Assembly (NCBI GenBank): GCA_015680905.1
Contig: CM027380.1
Location: 107,122,501-107,186,500, forward strand
DNA from: Coptis chinensis
Lineage: Eukaryota > Streptophyta > Magnoliopsida > Ranunculales > Ranunculaceae
Length of the DNA: 64,000 nucleotides
Direction of reading: 5' to 3'
Part shown: positions 23,773 through 35,198 of the stretch, one piece after another
How the letters are laid out: the number at the start of each line of letters is the position of its first letter
Position numbering within the stretch: position 1 is the stretch's first letter
Notes under the pieces: model-generated
Seen by the model: only the letters and a program-made list of their open reading frames with translations
Database searches by the model: none
What the model was told of the DNA's origin: nothing
Position numbers and translations under genes: made by a program

Positions 23773-26700
23773 TTCTCCACCTCGGTGAGGTTTTAACACA
23801 TAAAACCAAGCCGAACACATCCAAAGAAGATCACATCCGGTAGGAACACCTCCGCCAAGGAAGACTTCGCAGAATAACCTGCCTCGAAGGGCTATGCCCA
23901 TTACGGGGCTCTTTCAAACATGTAGGATTTGGAGCAAGTCCAAACGGTGTTGGAACTTAACTCGGTGACAACTTTCGTCAAGATATCGCCAGGGGTTGTC
24001 ATGGGTGTCTACTTTCTCAAGTGCTACATCACCATCCTCAACGACATCCCGTATAAAGTGATATCGGACATCAATATGCTTGGTCCGACCATGATGAACT
24101 TGGTTCTTCGCCAAATGAATAACTCGACTATCACAATACCAAAGCAACAACGTTTCGCTTTCAATACCCAAATCATCTAGAAGACCTCGAAGCCATAGTG
24201 CCTCTTTCTTTGCCTCGCCATCGCCATATATACTGCGCCTCGGTAGTAGATAGAGCAATCAGTGGAACTGTAGCATAGACCTCCAACTAACCGGTGCACC
24301 ATGCATCATAAACACATAACCGGTAGTCGATCGTCTATCTATCTAGATCACCGCATAATCGGAATCCACAAACCCACCGACATAACAAGTGCCTCCACCA
24401 TAAGCTAATCCCACATCCAAAGTACCCCTTCAAGTACCTTAGTACCCATTTCATCGCCTCCCAATCTCGCGCTTCCGTGATTTGCCATATATACCGCCAC
24501 AACACTAATCGCCTGTGGAAATGTCCGGGTGTGCACACCATAGCATACATCAAACTCCCCGCGGCACTTGCATAAGGAACATTAGCCATATGCTTTTGTT
24601 CCTCCACCGAACTAGGGGAGAGAACTTGAAAGCCTAAAATGCCCAACTAAAGGGTAGAAACCGACTTTGCATTCTCCATACCAAATCGAGAAATTACTTT
24701 AAATGTATTTTTCCGAGATACAACTATCCGTCGCTTCTTCCTATCTCTGTCAATCTCCATGCCCATATCTTGGCTCCACCTAAGTCTTTCATCTCAAACT
24801 CGAGCTAAGTTGAGATTTCAACTTGTCTATCTCCACCATGCTTTTGGAAGCAATAAGCATGTCATCCACATAAAGCGGGGAGATAGATGAAGTCATTACC
24901 ACGAAGCCTTCTAAAGTAGACACGCTAGTCATACCGCCCGGGTGTACTCATGTTGCATCATGAATGTGTCAAAGCGCTTTGTACCATTGCTCAGGCGATT
25001 GCTTTAACCCATGATAAATTGACCGATTCAATTTGCATACATAATCTTCTTTTTCAAGAACGACAAACCCTTCAGGTTGTCTCATATAGATCTCTTCTTC
25101 CAAGTCCCCATGCAAGAAAGGTTTTTCACATCAAGTTGCTCTAACTCCCCGGTTGAAGTGAGCAACTAAACTTAATAACACACGAATGGACGTATGTTTG
25201 ACCACCGGAAAATACCTCATTGTAGTCAACTCCTTCCTTCGTGAAAAACCCTTTGCTACCACTTTTGCCTTGTACCCAAGATCTTTGTCGGTTCGGGAAG
25301 GACCTCTTTCTTCGAACAACACCCATTTCTTGCCGATAGTCCTTTTGCCCTTTGGCAATAAAACTAGGTCCCATGTGTGATTTTTATCAAGAGATTCCAT
25401 CTCGCTTGCATAGCTACCAACCAATCTCGTAATGAGCATCTCTAACGGCTTCCTTGAAGCTATCCGCTCATCATCTTCGATATTCGGTGCATATGCCACT
25501 AAATCCACCGACCATAGTGTTTCACCGGCTTCGTGCCCATACTTGTGCACTTCTTTAACTTTGTCTCGTGGCCTAGGGTCGGCCCACTACAAGTTCGCGG
25601 ATGCTCTTGCTCTTCTTCCTGTTTGGCTGTGTGGTTCCATGATTTGGTACCTCATCATGATCTAACCGGTCATCTGGCTGCGTCGGACAACTCAAGCTTC
25701 GGAGCTTGAACTTCTATAGACTTCACCATTACGCCTTGACTTCCTTAGAACTGCGAAGATAACACTTAAGTCTCATCAAAAGTAACATCTCTGACCCGGG
25801 AACTTGTGGGCTTCTAGACACCACAATCGTATCCCTTACCCCATTTTGGCCTAAGAATATGGCCTTCTTAGCTCTAGGATCTAGCTTGTCGTCCCCTCAC
25901 ATGGTAGTAAGTCGTCGATCCAAACACTCGCAAGATACTATAATCGGTGGGTTACGACCACACCTCATAAGGTGTCCCGCAATCTATAGTCGGTATGCTT
26001 GGTGACCTATTATGACGGGTAACATGCCATGGACTTTGATCGCCTAATACTCTTTGCCTAGGCGGCATTAGACAATAAACATCTTGCTCTTTCAAGCAAA
26101 GTTCTATTCATCCTCTCGCCATTCCATTCTGGCGTGGCGTGCCCTCATTTGTCGATTGTCGGCAATTCCTGCGCAAGAACTCTTGGAAAGGTCCATAGGT
26201 ATACTCAATTACCATTGTCGGACCAGTAATGTCTTTACCTTCCTATATCATGCGATTCTCAACCCCTTGCCTTCCACTTCTTAAATGTCTCAAACACTTC
26301 ATCTTTCGATTTCATCATATACACCCACACATAGCGAGTATGATCATCAATGAATGAGACATAATAGCGGTTACCTCCCTTGGAAGCCACCACGGAGGGT
26401 CCCCAAACATCTGTATGCACATAATCAAGGATGCCCTGTTGTCATGTGCTTGCTTGACTTGAACTTGACTCTCGAGATTGCTTCCCATAGGCCGAATGCT
26501 CACGAGAACCCCATACTTGGCTTCTTCAAGTTCTTCAAGAACCCTCGCTTGCATAACTCGGACAAACCCTTTTCACTCATATGCCCTAAGCGCGATATGC
26601 CACATCTTAGTGCACTCGGAATCATTACTACATGCACCCATCGCTACATCGCTTATCACCGCATTACCAATCCGAGTATACAAGGTTCCATATTTTTGAC

Positions 26701-28007
26701 CCTTCATAACAACCGAAGAGCCATGAACAATATTTAGGACTCCACCTTCGCCACAAACTTGTGGCCTTTGGAATCCAAGGTACCAAGAGAAATAAGACTT
26801 TTCTTTAGCTCGGGAACATGTCTCACATCGGTTAGAGTCCTCACTACACCATCATACATCTTGGACCCGTATAGTTCAATTCCTACCGCCTTACAAGCAA
26901 CGTCATTACCCATTAAAGCGGAACCACCATCAATGCTCTCATAAGAAGTAAACCACTTTCTATTCGGGCACATATGATAGGAACATCCGAATCAAGAATC
27001 CACCTCTCGGTCATATAGTCTTGTGTGGACACACGCGTAGATGAACTCATCCCTTCAGAGCCCTGAAGCATAATTTGCCTCAAATTTTGCCTTACCTTTC
27101 TTCCGACCATCTCTCTTGTTCTCTTTCTTGGTGAGGACAATTACTTTGCGTAATGTCCTTTTCATTGCAATTGTAGCCTTTGTACATGTTTTAAAGGCTT
27201 CTTTGACTTGAACCTAGAATTATCATTACTTGAATAATTACGTTGCATCTAATTTCCTCTTGCCACTAGCCCCCGACTTGCATCAATGCTATTCTCTACA
27301 CGTGTCTTCTTCATCAACTCATAAGAAAGAAGTGCACTCGAACTTCATCAAGATCGGACGACTTCTCGTTTCATGAATGTAGTCATTAGATGCTCATAAC
27401 TTTCTCGGCAAGGAGAATATCAAACATGCCGCTTGATCCTCATCATCCATCTTCATACCAACATTCAAATAATCCGCTAGGCGCCGACGGAACTCACTAA
27501 CGATTCTCTTGCATCGTTGAACCATCGACCATCATGTACCGATAAAGGCGTTTCTTAAGGTACATCTTGTTCGATCATGCTCTTTTGTCATATACATAGA
27601 CTCTAGTTTGAGCCAAATACCGGCGCGGTATTTTCTCCCATCACACTATACATGACCTCATTAGCAAGACATAACCGGATTGATGAACAAGCCTGAAGAT
27701 CGAACTCTTCCCAATCATCATTGCTCATACTCGCCGCCTTAGATTTAATCCCCTTCAAGGCCTTGTGCAAACCTTGTTGGATAAGGATGTCCTTTACTTG
27801 GACTTGCCAAATCCCAAAGTTATTCTTCCCATTAAACTTCTCTACTTCAAACCTTGCGTTTGACATCTTGGGAGCCATCTTTCAAGTTACACACAATAAC
27901 CCAAAAGAAACAATTTCACCTCGGAATTTAATCGAACACCTTGTCTACACAAATTTTTAGTACTAAACTCAAAATCCTAGGTCGTATACCTACGCTCTGA
28001 TACCAAT

Positions 28008-28595
28008 TGTTGTGAATAATTAACTGCGGAAACAACGTTACCCACACCAAACGGATCAATCCTACACAAAGATTGATCTTTCTCAATAGACAAGACTTCA
28101 ACACCCTCCAGGCAATATCCCAACACTTCTCAATATCAAATAACAAGCATATGAAATAAAACAATCAATGTAAAGAAGAACAAACCACAAGCGAGATATA
28201 TCGCGTGGTTCGACGAATTTGCCTACATCCACTTGCGAAGTTCCAAGCTTTAATAGATGTCCGAGAGTAACAGATTACAAGTCTCTCTCAATTCACTCAC
28301 AAAGAATGAACACTCAACTCACAAAGAATTGTTCTCTTGTAATCACTCTCTTTCTTGGTTTTGGAAAAGTTAGGTTTTCCAAAACTGATTTTGTTTTATA
28401 CCAAAAACAAAAATCGCGATTCTTGTGGCGAGGCCCATAAAAAAGAGACGGCTGGTATACTACTCTGGCGTGGGCCACCGGTAATTAAAACCATGAGCGC
28501 TGGCTTGCTTTCTTTGGCGCTTAAAACATCGGAGTAGTAGAAGTCGCTTCACTCTGGCGCTGGCGCCTCGACCGTGAGAAAAAATTTTCTCTACA
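28008..28595 (-). repeat. Copia element, 5' LTR
   Basis: Same TG...CA ends as the left LTR, slightly shorter through small indels. The primer-binding site lies directly at its inner edge, which sets the element's direction. Confidence 0.93.
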
Positions 28596-28600
28596 TTATT

Positions 28601-29634
28601 AATACATTGTTGCAACTTATATGTGATAGATCACAAAGAATCTTTTTTCAGAATCCAGCCATGAGAACGTGGTGAGCAAATGTATAATAACTTGTGATTT
28701 TGTGAGCCACGAGAACGTGGTGAGCAAATGTATAATATCCTAGCACAACAGAAACACCGAAGGAACATACAGAAAATGCGAGCAGCAATTCAGCAAATAG
28801 ACGTGTAGTACAATCGTCTATAGTTGCCCTTGTGGTATCCCGTGAACAAGTTGGGTAAAAAATGCATAATTTTGCTTTGTGACTGCTCTAGCAATATAGG
28901 CAAAGCTTATAGTGCTAAACTGTCTGCATATTGCTTCGAGTTGGTTATACCTGTTTAAATTTTACGAACTTCTCTTTCTTTGTCGGAGTATCATTTTACT
29001 AAACCACAGATATAGGAGAACGCTGGAAGTATCCTAAATACACGATTAGTCCGACATTTTTGCTCATTCTTGTCTGAAGTAAATGTGCAGCAGTACAGCA
29101 TTATGTTTGCACACGAGAAAACTTCTCTGCGAAACGAAAGACCACGAAAGTTATAGCAGCCCAGAGCATCTGTTAACGCGACGCCAATTCATTTTAAAAG
29201 ATTGTGGACAACCATGTCATCAAATGATCAAATCTAGTATTAAGCTGAACAGCAATTGAGTTATGTATAAAATTCCAAATTACTTTGAAGAATGGTGCCT
29301 CTACCCAAAGTTCCTTCCGAAAAGCTGCAAAATACAAGTAAAATTCTCACTGTAGACACACCAGCTAAGTTCTCACTAATTTTGCATCCCTTCTTTCAAG
29401 TTTTGAGGGTGATGTAGCCCATTAACTACTTGCAAATCAATCTTGTTTAGCTCAAACCCACATTGTTTTGGCTTGCAAACGAGCTCAACCTTATTTTCAT
29501 TATCAATTCCAAATCTAATAAACATGTTACAGAGTGGCCTAGTGAACAAAAACCTTTTTTAACATTTACTTATTATATGTTCAGTAAAATTTTGCCTCAA
29601 ATCTGAGAATCAATGAGTAGTAAATCAACGGAGG
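28601..29634. other. Intergenic DNA, no gene seen
   Basis: The word GAGAACGTGGTGAGCAAATG occurs twice (about 28662 and 28710) as a short direct repeat. Nothing else is recognised up to the start of duplicated block A. Confidence 0.5.
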
Positions 29635-29871
29635 TGAAACAACCAACTATTATAGAACAAACGTCCCCATGAGCTAGTACTCTCACTATGAATACATCCT
29701 GCCTCTTGACATGACAAGGGAAGAAACATTTTTTCCAAAGCAGAGATTTATCAAATCATATTGGAATATCAAAATTAAATCGAAAAAATGACTCGATTGA
29801 TTTTCAATGCTCTCTCCAATTTAATGTCACTCATCAAAAGAGAGGGATACATGTCAGGTCCACGAGCACCT

Positions 29872-32817
29872 TCAATAATCCATGCCTCCCATGCCACCCA
29901 TACCACCACCCATTGCTGAAGCACTGCTGTTCTCTTCACTGCTGTTCTCTTCCTTTGGAAGCTCAACTACAACAGCCTCAGTTGTGGTCATCAAAGATGA
30001 CACACTGTACAAAAAGAAATAAAAAACTCAGTCAACCAATCGAAAAGAAGGAACCAACTATAATCTATGAATCAAGAGGAAAATTCGAAAATGTAACTGA
30101 AGAGAATCAGCATTTTACAGAATGGATTAAAATTACCTAGCAGCATCCACCAATGCGGTTCTTATTACTTTCAAAGGATCAACAATTCCAGCCCCTTCCA
30201 CACCAGCATTGGAAGCGATCGTATGCACAGGGGTCTGAAGAAAAAAATTCCCCCAAAAAAAGTCATGTATAGAGTAAACAGCAGTAATCAGGCACGACAA
30301 ATAAACGTGACAGCGAACTTCACTTGGCATCTTTTGTACAGTGATTGCAATTTAAGAATCAGCTAAGTATGATCACAATCGTACACAACCCTTCATGTAA
30401 CACAACTGACATATCCCAGTGGGGTCCAAGAACGATTACATAATGAATATGGACACTTCAAGAAGGTTTTGACATATTAAAGTTGGAAGAACATTTACGT
30501 TAGCACGTTACAAAGCATGGGTATAATCACAGATACCAATACACTGGGATTACGAATTGATAGTGTATGAGTATCATGATCAAGTATCTCCTTATGCTGG
30601 CTAGAAAACTGAGCCAACACAAAGTCTTCCTTTTTAAACAAAACTTGAGAAACAAATTGCAACAGAAATATGGCAGTGTTTAGTATTTACCTTCAGAGCA
30701 TTCTGGATTATCTGAACCTCAATTTTCTGGTCAAAATTGGCTGTCTGCAGCTTGTCCAGCTCCCTTGATGCATAAAGAAGAGCAACACCACCACCTGGAA
30801 AAAAAAATCTTTAAGGATCTCACTGTACTGTAGAAACAAACTATGGAAAACAGAGAAATAATTAAAAATTACCTGGCACAATACCGTCTTCAACAGCTGC
30901 CTTAGTTGCATTTAGAGCATCAGTAACCCTATCCTTCTTTTCACCAACTTCAGCTTCGCTAGCTCCACCAATCTGCAAAATAGTTAGCACAACTGAAAGT
31001 CAGTTCTTATGGACTTGCAAGCATCATGAATCTGATATCATCTGAATGAATGGAAATTAAGTATATCATTGACCAGGAAGAGGGAACTATACGTTTAAAA
31101 CTGCAACACCACCAGAAAGCTTTGCCAGCCTTTCTTGTAGCGCTCTTGGTCATATTCAGAAGTGCTTAATTCAATTGTAGACCTAAGCTGTCATCACAAA
31201 GACAACAAAATCAACTATAAAGGCTACTATAGGTCTCACGTTGACATTGAGTGATGAAATGCAACATACCAGCTCACATCTTTCTTCGATGGCTTTCTTG
31301 TCACCTGCCCCATCAAGAACAACTGTTTCATCTTTTGAGATTGTTACCTACATATTGTCATTAGATTGATTTGTTCGATTATAAAGGATAAATGGCACAA
31401 ACACCAATAGAAGATGATAGACAGAAGACATCTTTTGCTAGATGTGGAGAACTCCCACTGAGAGCATTCCCAATGCAAGGTAGCCTTACGAGGTGAGTAA
31501 CTCTACTGCCTAGGTGGGCAAAAAAGAGTGTCCCAATGCAAGGGTAGCTCTGAACTTGGTAGCTCTATTTACCAAGAAAGCTACCAAGTTTACAAAACTT
31601 AAACTTCCCGCACAGAATGAAAGAATCCGTCCAACACTCTTTGCAATTTTTCTTTCTTTATTTAAAATGCAAATTGATTGGTGGGATTTTGTATTAAAAT
31701 GCTCAAACAGAATGAAAGAATTCGTCCAAAAACAGAGCTACCTTCTGCATTGGGACTGTTTTGTTGGTCACTATGTCCTAATGGCACCCATGTGCACTGG
31801 GAATGCTCTGATGAGAGAATTGCCAATGATGTAAGAGAACGACAGCAACAGGTAATTACATCCAAATGAGTAACTTCGAAAACTCTCTACAACCTTGTTC
31901 AGGAGTTCATTTTTATGCATCTAACAAGTCACAGACTCACAGTATAGAATTCAACTGACCAAGTAGCTTAGTTACTTTTGTTCTGTTGTGGAACAGGATA
32001 GAAGATTATTGATATAGCTCCAAGAATGTTATTAAGAAAAGAAATTCCTTGAGAAAAACACGTCTGGACTACAGAGATCAAATCAAAAGTCACTCAGAAG
32101 GCACTTTAGTCAAGAATTAAGGTGGCAAGTAGATGCCATGGGACAAGAGAGCTTCCCTAGCGCTTGTCGACAACTCAATCCATACATGCTTTGTGTTTTA
32201 GTTTCATTTTTGTTTCCTTTATGTCTTTTCCTACTTGGCTTTTGACTTGTTACTTTTCCCATCCTACTTTTCTAAAATTAGTCCTTTTCCTAATACAGTC
32301 CATTGACTCCATTCACATCAACCAAAGAACACACAACTCATTACAATTAGAAGTTTTTAAGAGAAGAAAATGCCATAAGTTGCACAGCAAGATCAGTGAG
32401 ACAATGAATTGTAGAAAGATCAAACATAAAAAGGGAATAAGTCACTGGAACTAGTTTATCAATATTCAGCATCGAAAACAATGAGTTTCTTGTAATCTTG
32501 TAAACCGTATCACCCAAATAGATAATATCCTACAGACTACTGAAGCACATAGCTGGGGTTTGGATACAAACCTTTTTACATGTGCCTAGCATCTCCAGTT
32601 CTACCTTCTCTAGGTCCATACCAAGTTCTTCAGTTATGAGCTGCAACCCAAAAGTAGGGAGAATCTTTTCAACTGTTCATAATTTTAAGGAACAAATGGG
32701 AATTAAAATGTACAGAACTGCAAAAGTTTAACTCACTTGACCCCCAACAAGAACGGCAAGATCCTGCATACCGGCTTTCCTGTTTTCTCCAAACCCAGAC
32801 GCTTTAATCGCACAAAC
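29872..32817 (-). pseudogene. Mitochondrial chaperonin CPN60, 3' exons, block A copy
   Basis: Group I chaperonin subunit (folding chamber of the mitochondrial matrix). Exons on the minus strand: 32737-32817 ([20 protein letters not shown]), 32572-32640 (LITEELGMDLEKVELEMLGT), 31270-31347 (SKDETVVLDGAGDKKAIEER), 31093-31187 ([12 protein letters not shown]), 30873-30972 ([20 protein letters not shown]), 30691-30794 (GGVALLYASRELDKLQTANF), 30137-30234 and 29872-30004 (SSLMTTTEAVVVELPKEENS, Gly/Met-rich tail ending MGGMDY). The equatorial N-half and part of the apical domain are missing. The 31.1-kb exon has a shift (GAGCGCTACAAG against GAGAAGCTACAAG in B). The 30137-30234 exon fuses GVEGAG to IVDPLKV, losing 29 residues and an intron but keeping frame. 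The tail has a 15-bp duplication (EENSS twice). Confidence 0.93.
31462..31808. mobile_element. MITE with 16-bp TIRs inside a CPN60 intron
   Basis: Ends GAGCATTCCCAATGCA and TGCACTGGGAATGCTC are inverted repeats with one mismatch, flanked by a 3-bp TGA on both sides. Length 347 bp, no coding capacity. A 3-bp target duplication fits PIF/Harbinger-like elements, although these usually choose TAA or TTA. Absent from block B, which lacks this part of the intron. Confidence 0.75.
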
Positions 32818-32838
32818 CTTAGTGGATTATTTCCAGTT

Positions 32839-32877
32839 GCTTGCTCAATGATTTCTCTTGCAACCCTTACAAGATCA
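32839..32877 (-). pseudogene. NB-ARC gene scrap (about 39 bp), block A
   Basis: The minus strand encodes (D)LVRVAREIIEQA, and the DNA matches CNL copy 1 at 21860-21898 with two mismatches (CTCAATGATTTCTCTTGCAA shared). It lies 21 bp upstream of a CPN60 exon, where intron would be expected. See the finding on this junction. Confidence 0.8.
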
Positions 32878-32990
32878 CGACAATACAATGCATCAGTTCC
32901 TATACTTTTATAGGCATAGCTTATACCGCAACACTAGAAGTTGAATCGTGTGTCTTCCTTAAATGGTATTTTGGAAAGAAAAAATCTCAC

Positions 32991-33084
32991 CTCTTAACTA
33001 CAAGTGAAATCATCCACGGACAGTCGAATCCCAATTAATAGCATCATTCCACCAAGAGCAGGCGCATACATGTCTTTAGATACT
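32991..33084 (-). pseudogene. BASS-family transporter exon, block A
   Basis: After a GACAG acceptor the minus strand reads VSKDMYAPALGGMMLLIGIR then LSVDDF, the early membrane-segment signature of plant bile acid:sodium symporter (BASS/SBF) proteins of the plastid envelope. In this copy two bases are missing after DDFT compared with block B, so a stop follows; a GTGAG donor remains. No other exon of the transporter is seen. Confidence 0.75.
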
Positions 33085-34112
33085 CTGTCATTAGTCAAGA
33101 GTAAATGTTTTATTTTGTTGAATCCATCTGTTTGCATGAATTAGGAGTTTTTAGGTTGTGCCTCGTGTTTGATTGAGTTGCTACACTTTTCACAAACCAG
33201 GAGAGACATTGTTTCCACTTGGTTTTTTAATGCGTGCTGAAAGAATGTGCTTGCAACTTTACTTGAAACTCTCTCGGATAGCAATATTGGAATCAGCAAT
33301 TCACCGAGGAAATATTATTTAGGAAAGTTTGAAGGAGCTATATTTTACAGTCGTTCCTTTTGCAGCATATGTTTTGGTTTCAATCGGTCGACATTATACC
33401 ATGGAAGATGAAATAAGATGACACAATAACGCCACACCTGCCAAACAGAAATAGTGTCCATATATTTTGTATGCAGATTAGTTTTAATGCCAACTAAGCA
33501 ATTTCCCTGGAAGGTACAAGCATTCCGACTGTAACTGTGATAGTGTGATCCCTCAAAAATCTTGGCAACCTACTGGAAAATGTTCCACATGATTTGGGCC
33601 CATTTTAGGATAGTCAGAATTCTGAGGTATCACCTTCGTCATTCTACCTCAATAATCATAATCAAGATCTTCCATCTAACGGGATTCATCATGTCACAAA
33701 TTTCACATCTGAGCATTGCATTGCATTGCAGTACATAAAACCCTAACAAATGACATCTGGTTTCAAAGGAAAAACCAAGCAGAAGACACTAAATTTCAAG
33801 ACTCCACCCCTTGAGCAGAGAGGAGCAAGTAAAGCATAGGAAAATATGAATTACCCATTCATGAATAATCAGAAATACGTAATGAGCAAATATCCTTTTC
33901 ATCAATAATCAGAAATATGTGACATAAATATCCTTTTATCAATAATCATAAGAGTTTTACAAAGACTCTCTAAACTCCAGACCGTAACCCTACCAACTGC
34001 AAAGATTAAGAAATATTGCGACTCTAACTACTAAGACGACAAACAAAAGGCATCCAACGAACTGAACACAGTTGTCCATCACACCTCACTGTCAACGCTT
34101 GAGCTCTGCTGC
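33085..34112. other. FKBP-downstream flank, block A
   Basis: Non-coding; near-identical to 58404-59432 and a diverged match of 16.6-18.25 kb. Contains ATAATCAGAAATA repeats near 33880-33960. Confidence 0.8.
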
Positions 34113-34500
34113 CTATGCTGCTGCTTTCTGCGGATAGATAATATTCGTCAGTAGAACAATCAACTTAAACCAAAGAAAAGTAGCCCTCACAATTTTTCAT
34201 TGAAGGTCAGCAACTTACATTAGTATCAAGTGTTTCTAATTTGCTCATCTTGGCAAATATGTTGCCATAAAACTGAGCGTCCTTCTTATTGTACTCCTTC
34301 ATTTTTTCCTTCAAGACTTTGTACTCAAGCTTTACGTCCCTGTTTCAACAAAGATTCCACCCCAACATACATTCAGTCAATAGACATTGGACATCAATGA
34401 ATTAGCCGGTACAATGAAAAAGGCATAATACATACCTGTTGTTGGGATCAATTTCCAACGCCTTTTTAATATCAATCTCAGCAAGGTCCAAATCAGCCAG
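34113..34500 (-). pseudogene. FKBP62/ROF1-type gene tail, copy II (exons 11-13)
   Basis: Exon 13 (34113-34127, codons KAAA and TAG), exon 12 (34219-34339, [20 protein letters not shown] and the following [15 protein letters not shown]) and the 3' part of exon 11 (from 34436) equal those at 59433-59820 at an offset of 25320. The copy ends abruptly inside exon 11 at the block edge, so only the last TPR helices and the C-terminal tail region are kept. Confidence 0.93.
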
Positions 34501-35198
34501 GACGCTCAGGATGAATTGGTAGGATGAATTGGTATTCTTGTTGAGAAGTGAGTGATTTTTGAGGCAGGATGAATTGGTATTCTTCCTTTGATTGGAATGT
34601 TATTGGGTTTATTGTCTTGGATTATAGTTATTAGTGTTAACTGTTTTACTGCTAAGTATGATGTCCTAAATCCTGTTATTGCTCGGACCAGTTGGTTGTT
34701 GAGTCACTACGTATTCGTGTAGACAATGTGTCTGACATGTTGAGATGTTGGGTAAGAAGTTCCTTATGTGAGCATTTATGTCAAGCCAAAATTAAAAAGA
34801 TGAAGAGGTTAAAAGTAAATAAAGTGAGTGTAACTAATTTGATATATGAGGGCCTGACATTAATGCACCGCAATGCCTGTGGTTTTAGAGTTTTAAAGTT
34901 TTTGCTTTCAGTTGATCAAACTGGTGTACACCACCAACAAATGTGTTTGTGTGACCAAGTTCTTAATGGCATTAATTGAATGTGAATGACAATATACATC
35001 ATATATCGTTTGGAAATCAACATTACAAAATGTGAACCACTTCTTTTATACTGCACACAAATTCTGGCATTCTTTAATGAACCTAGATACTATGCCCACA
35101 CCATTGCTTCCCCTTCAAGTCATACACATACTCTTGACATCTCTTTGTAGATCTTCAATAAATAAGATTTCGCTAACCATGTTTTTTTCCCAATGCAG
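34501..35198. other. Spacer, nothing recognised
   Basis: AGGATGAATTGGTATTCTT recurs at 34525 and 34566 as a short direct repeat. A frame at 34692-34979 (RIRVDNVSDMLRCWVRSSLC) has no family I recognise. The end (CCAATGCAG) is the acceptor of the next gene's exon. Confidence 0.4.

Larger units (their letters stand above)
23166..28595 (-). mobile_element. Copia (Ty1-type) LTR retrotransposon, broken
   Basis: A complete-length but decayed element, bounded by two LTRs and a 5-bp target duplication (TTATT at 23161-23165 and 28596-28600). It reads on the minus strand: the primer-binding site TGGTATCAGAGC (initiator tRNA-Met) adjoins the right LTR near 27996-28007, followed by gag (about 27.9-27.1 kb, with MAPKMSNARFEVEKFNG), protease (about 27.0 kb), integrase (26.6-26.0 kb), reverse transcriptase (25.6-24.6 kb) and RNase H (24.5-23.9 kb). 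This pol order defines Copia. All domains carry many breaks (well over ten), so it is a fossil. The LTRs are alike but have several substitutions and indels, pointing to a moderately old insertion. Confidence 0.95.
29635..34500. repeat. Segmental duplication, block A
   Basis: Matches block B (53218-59820) at very high identity. It holds, from the left, CPN60 3' exons, an NB-ARC scrap, a BASS exon and the FKBP tail, all in one order. Left edge: TGAAACAACCAACTATTATA in both. Right edge: AATCAGCCAG, after which A turns to unrelated GACGCTCAGG while B continues into FKBP exon 11. A-only features: a MITE, an exon-fusing deletion in CPN60 and a 2-bp loss in the BASS exon. Confidence 0.95.
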
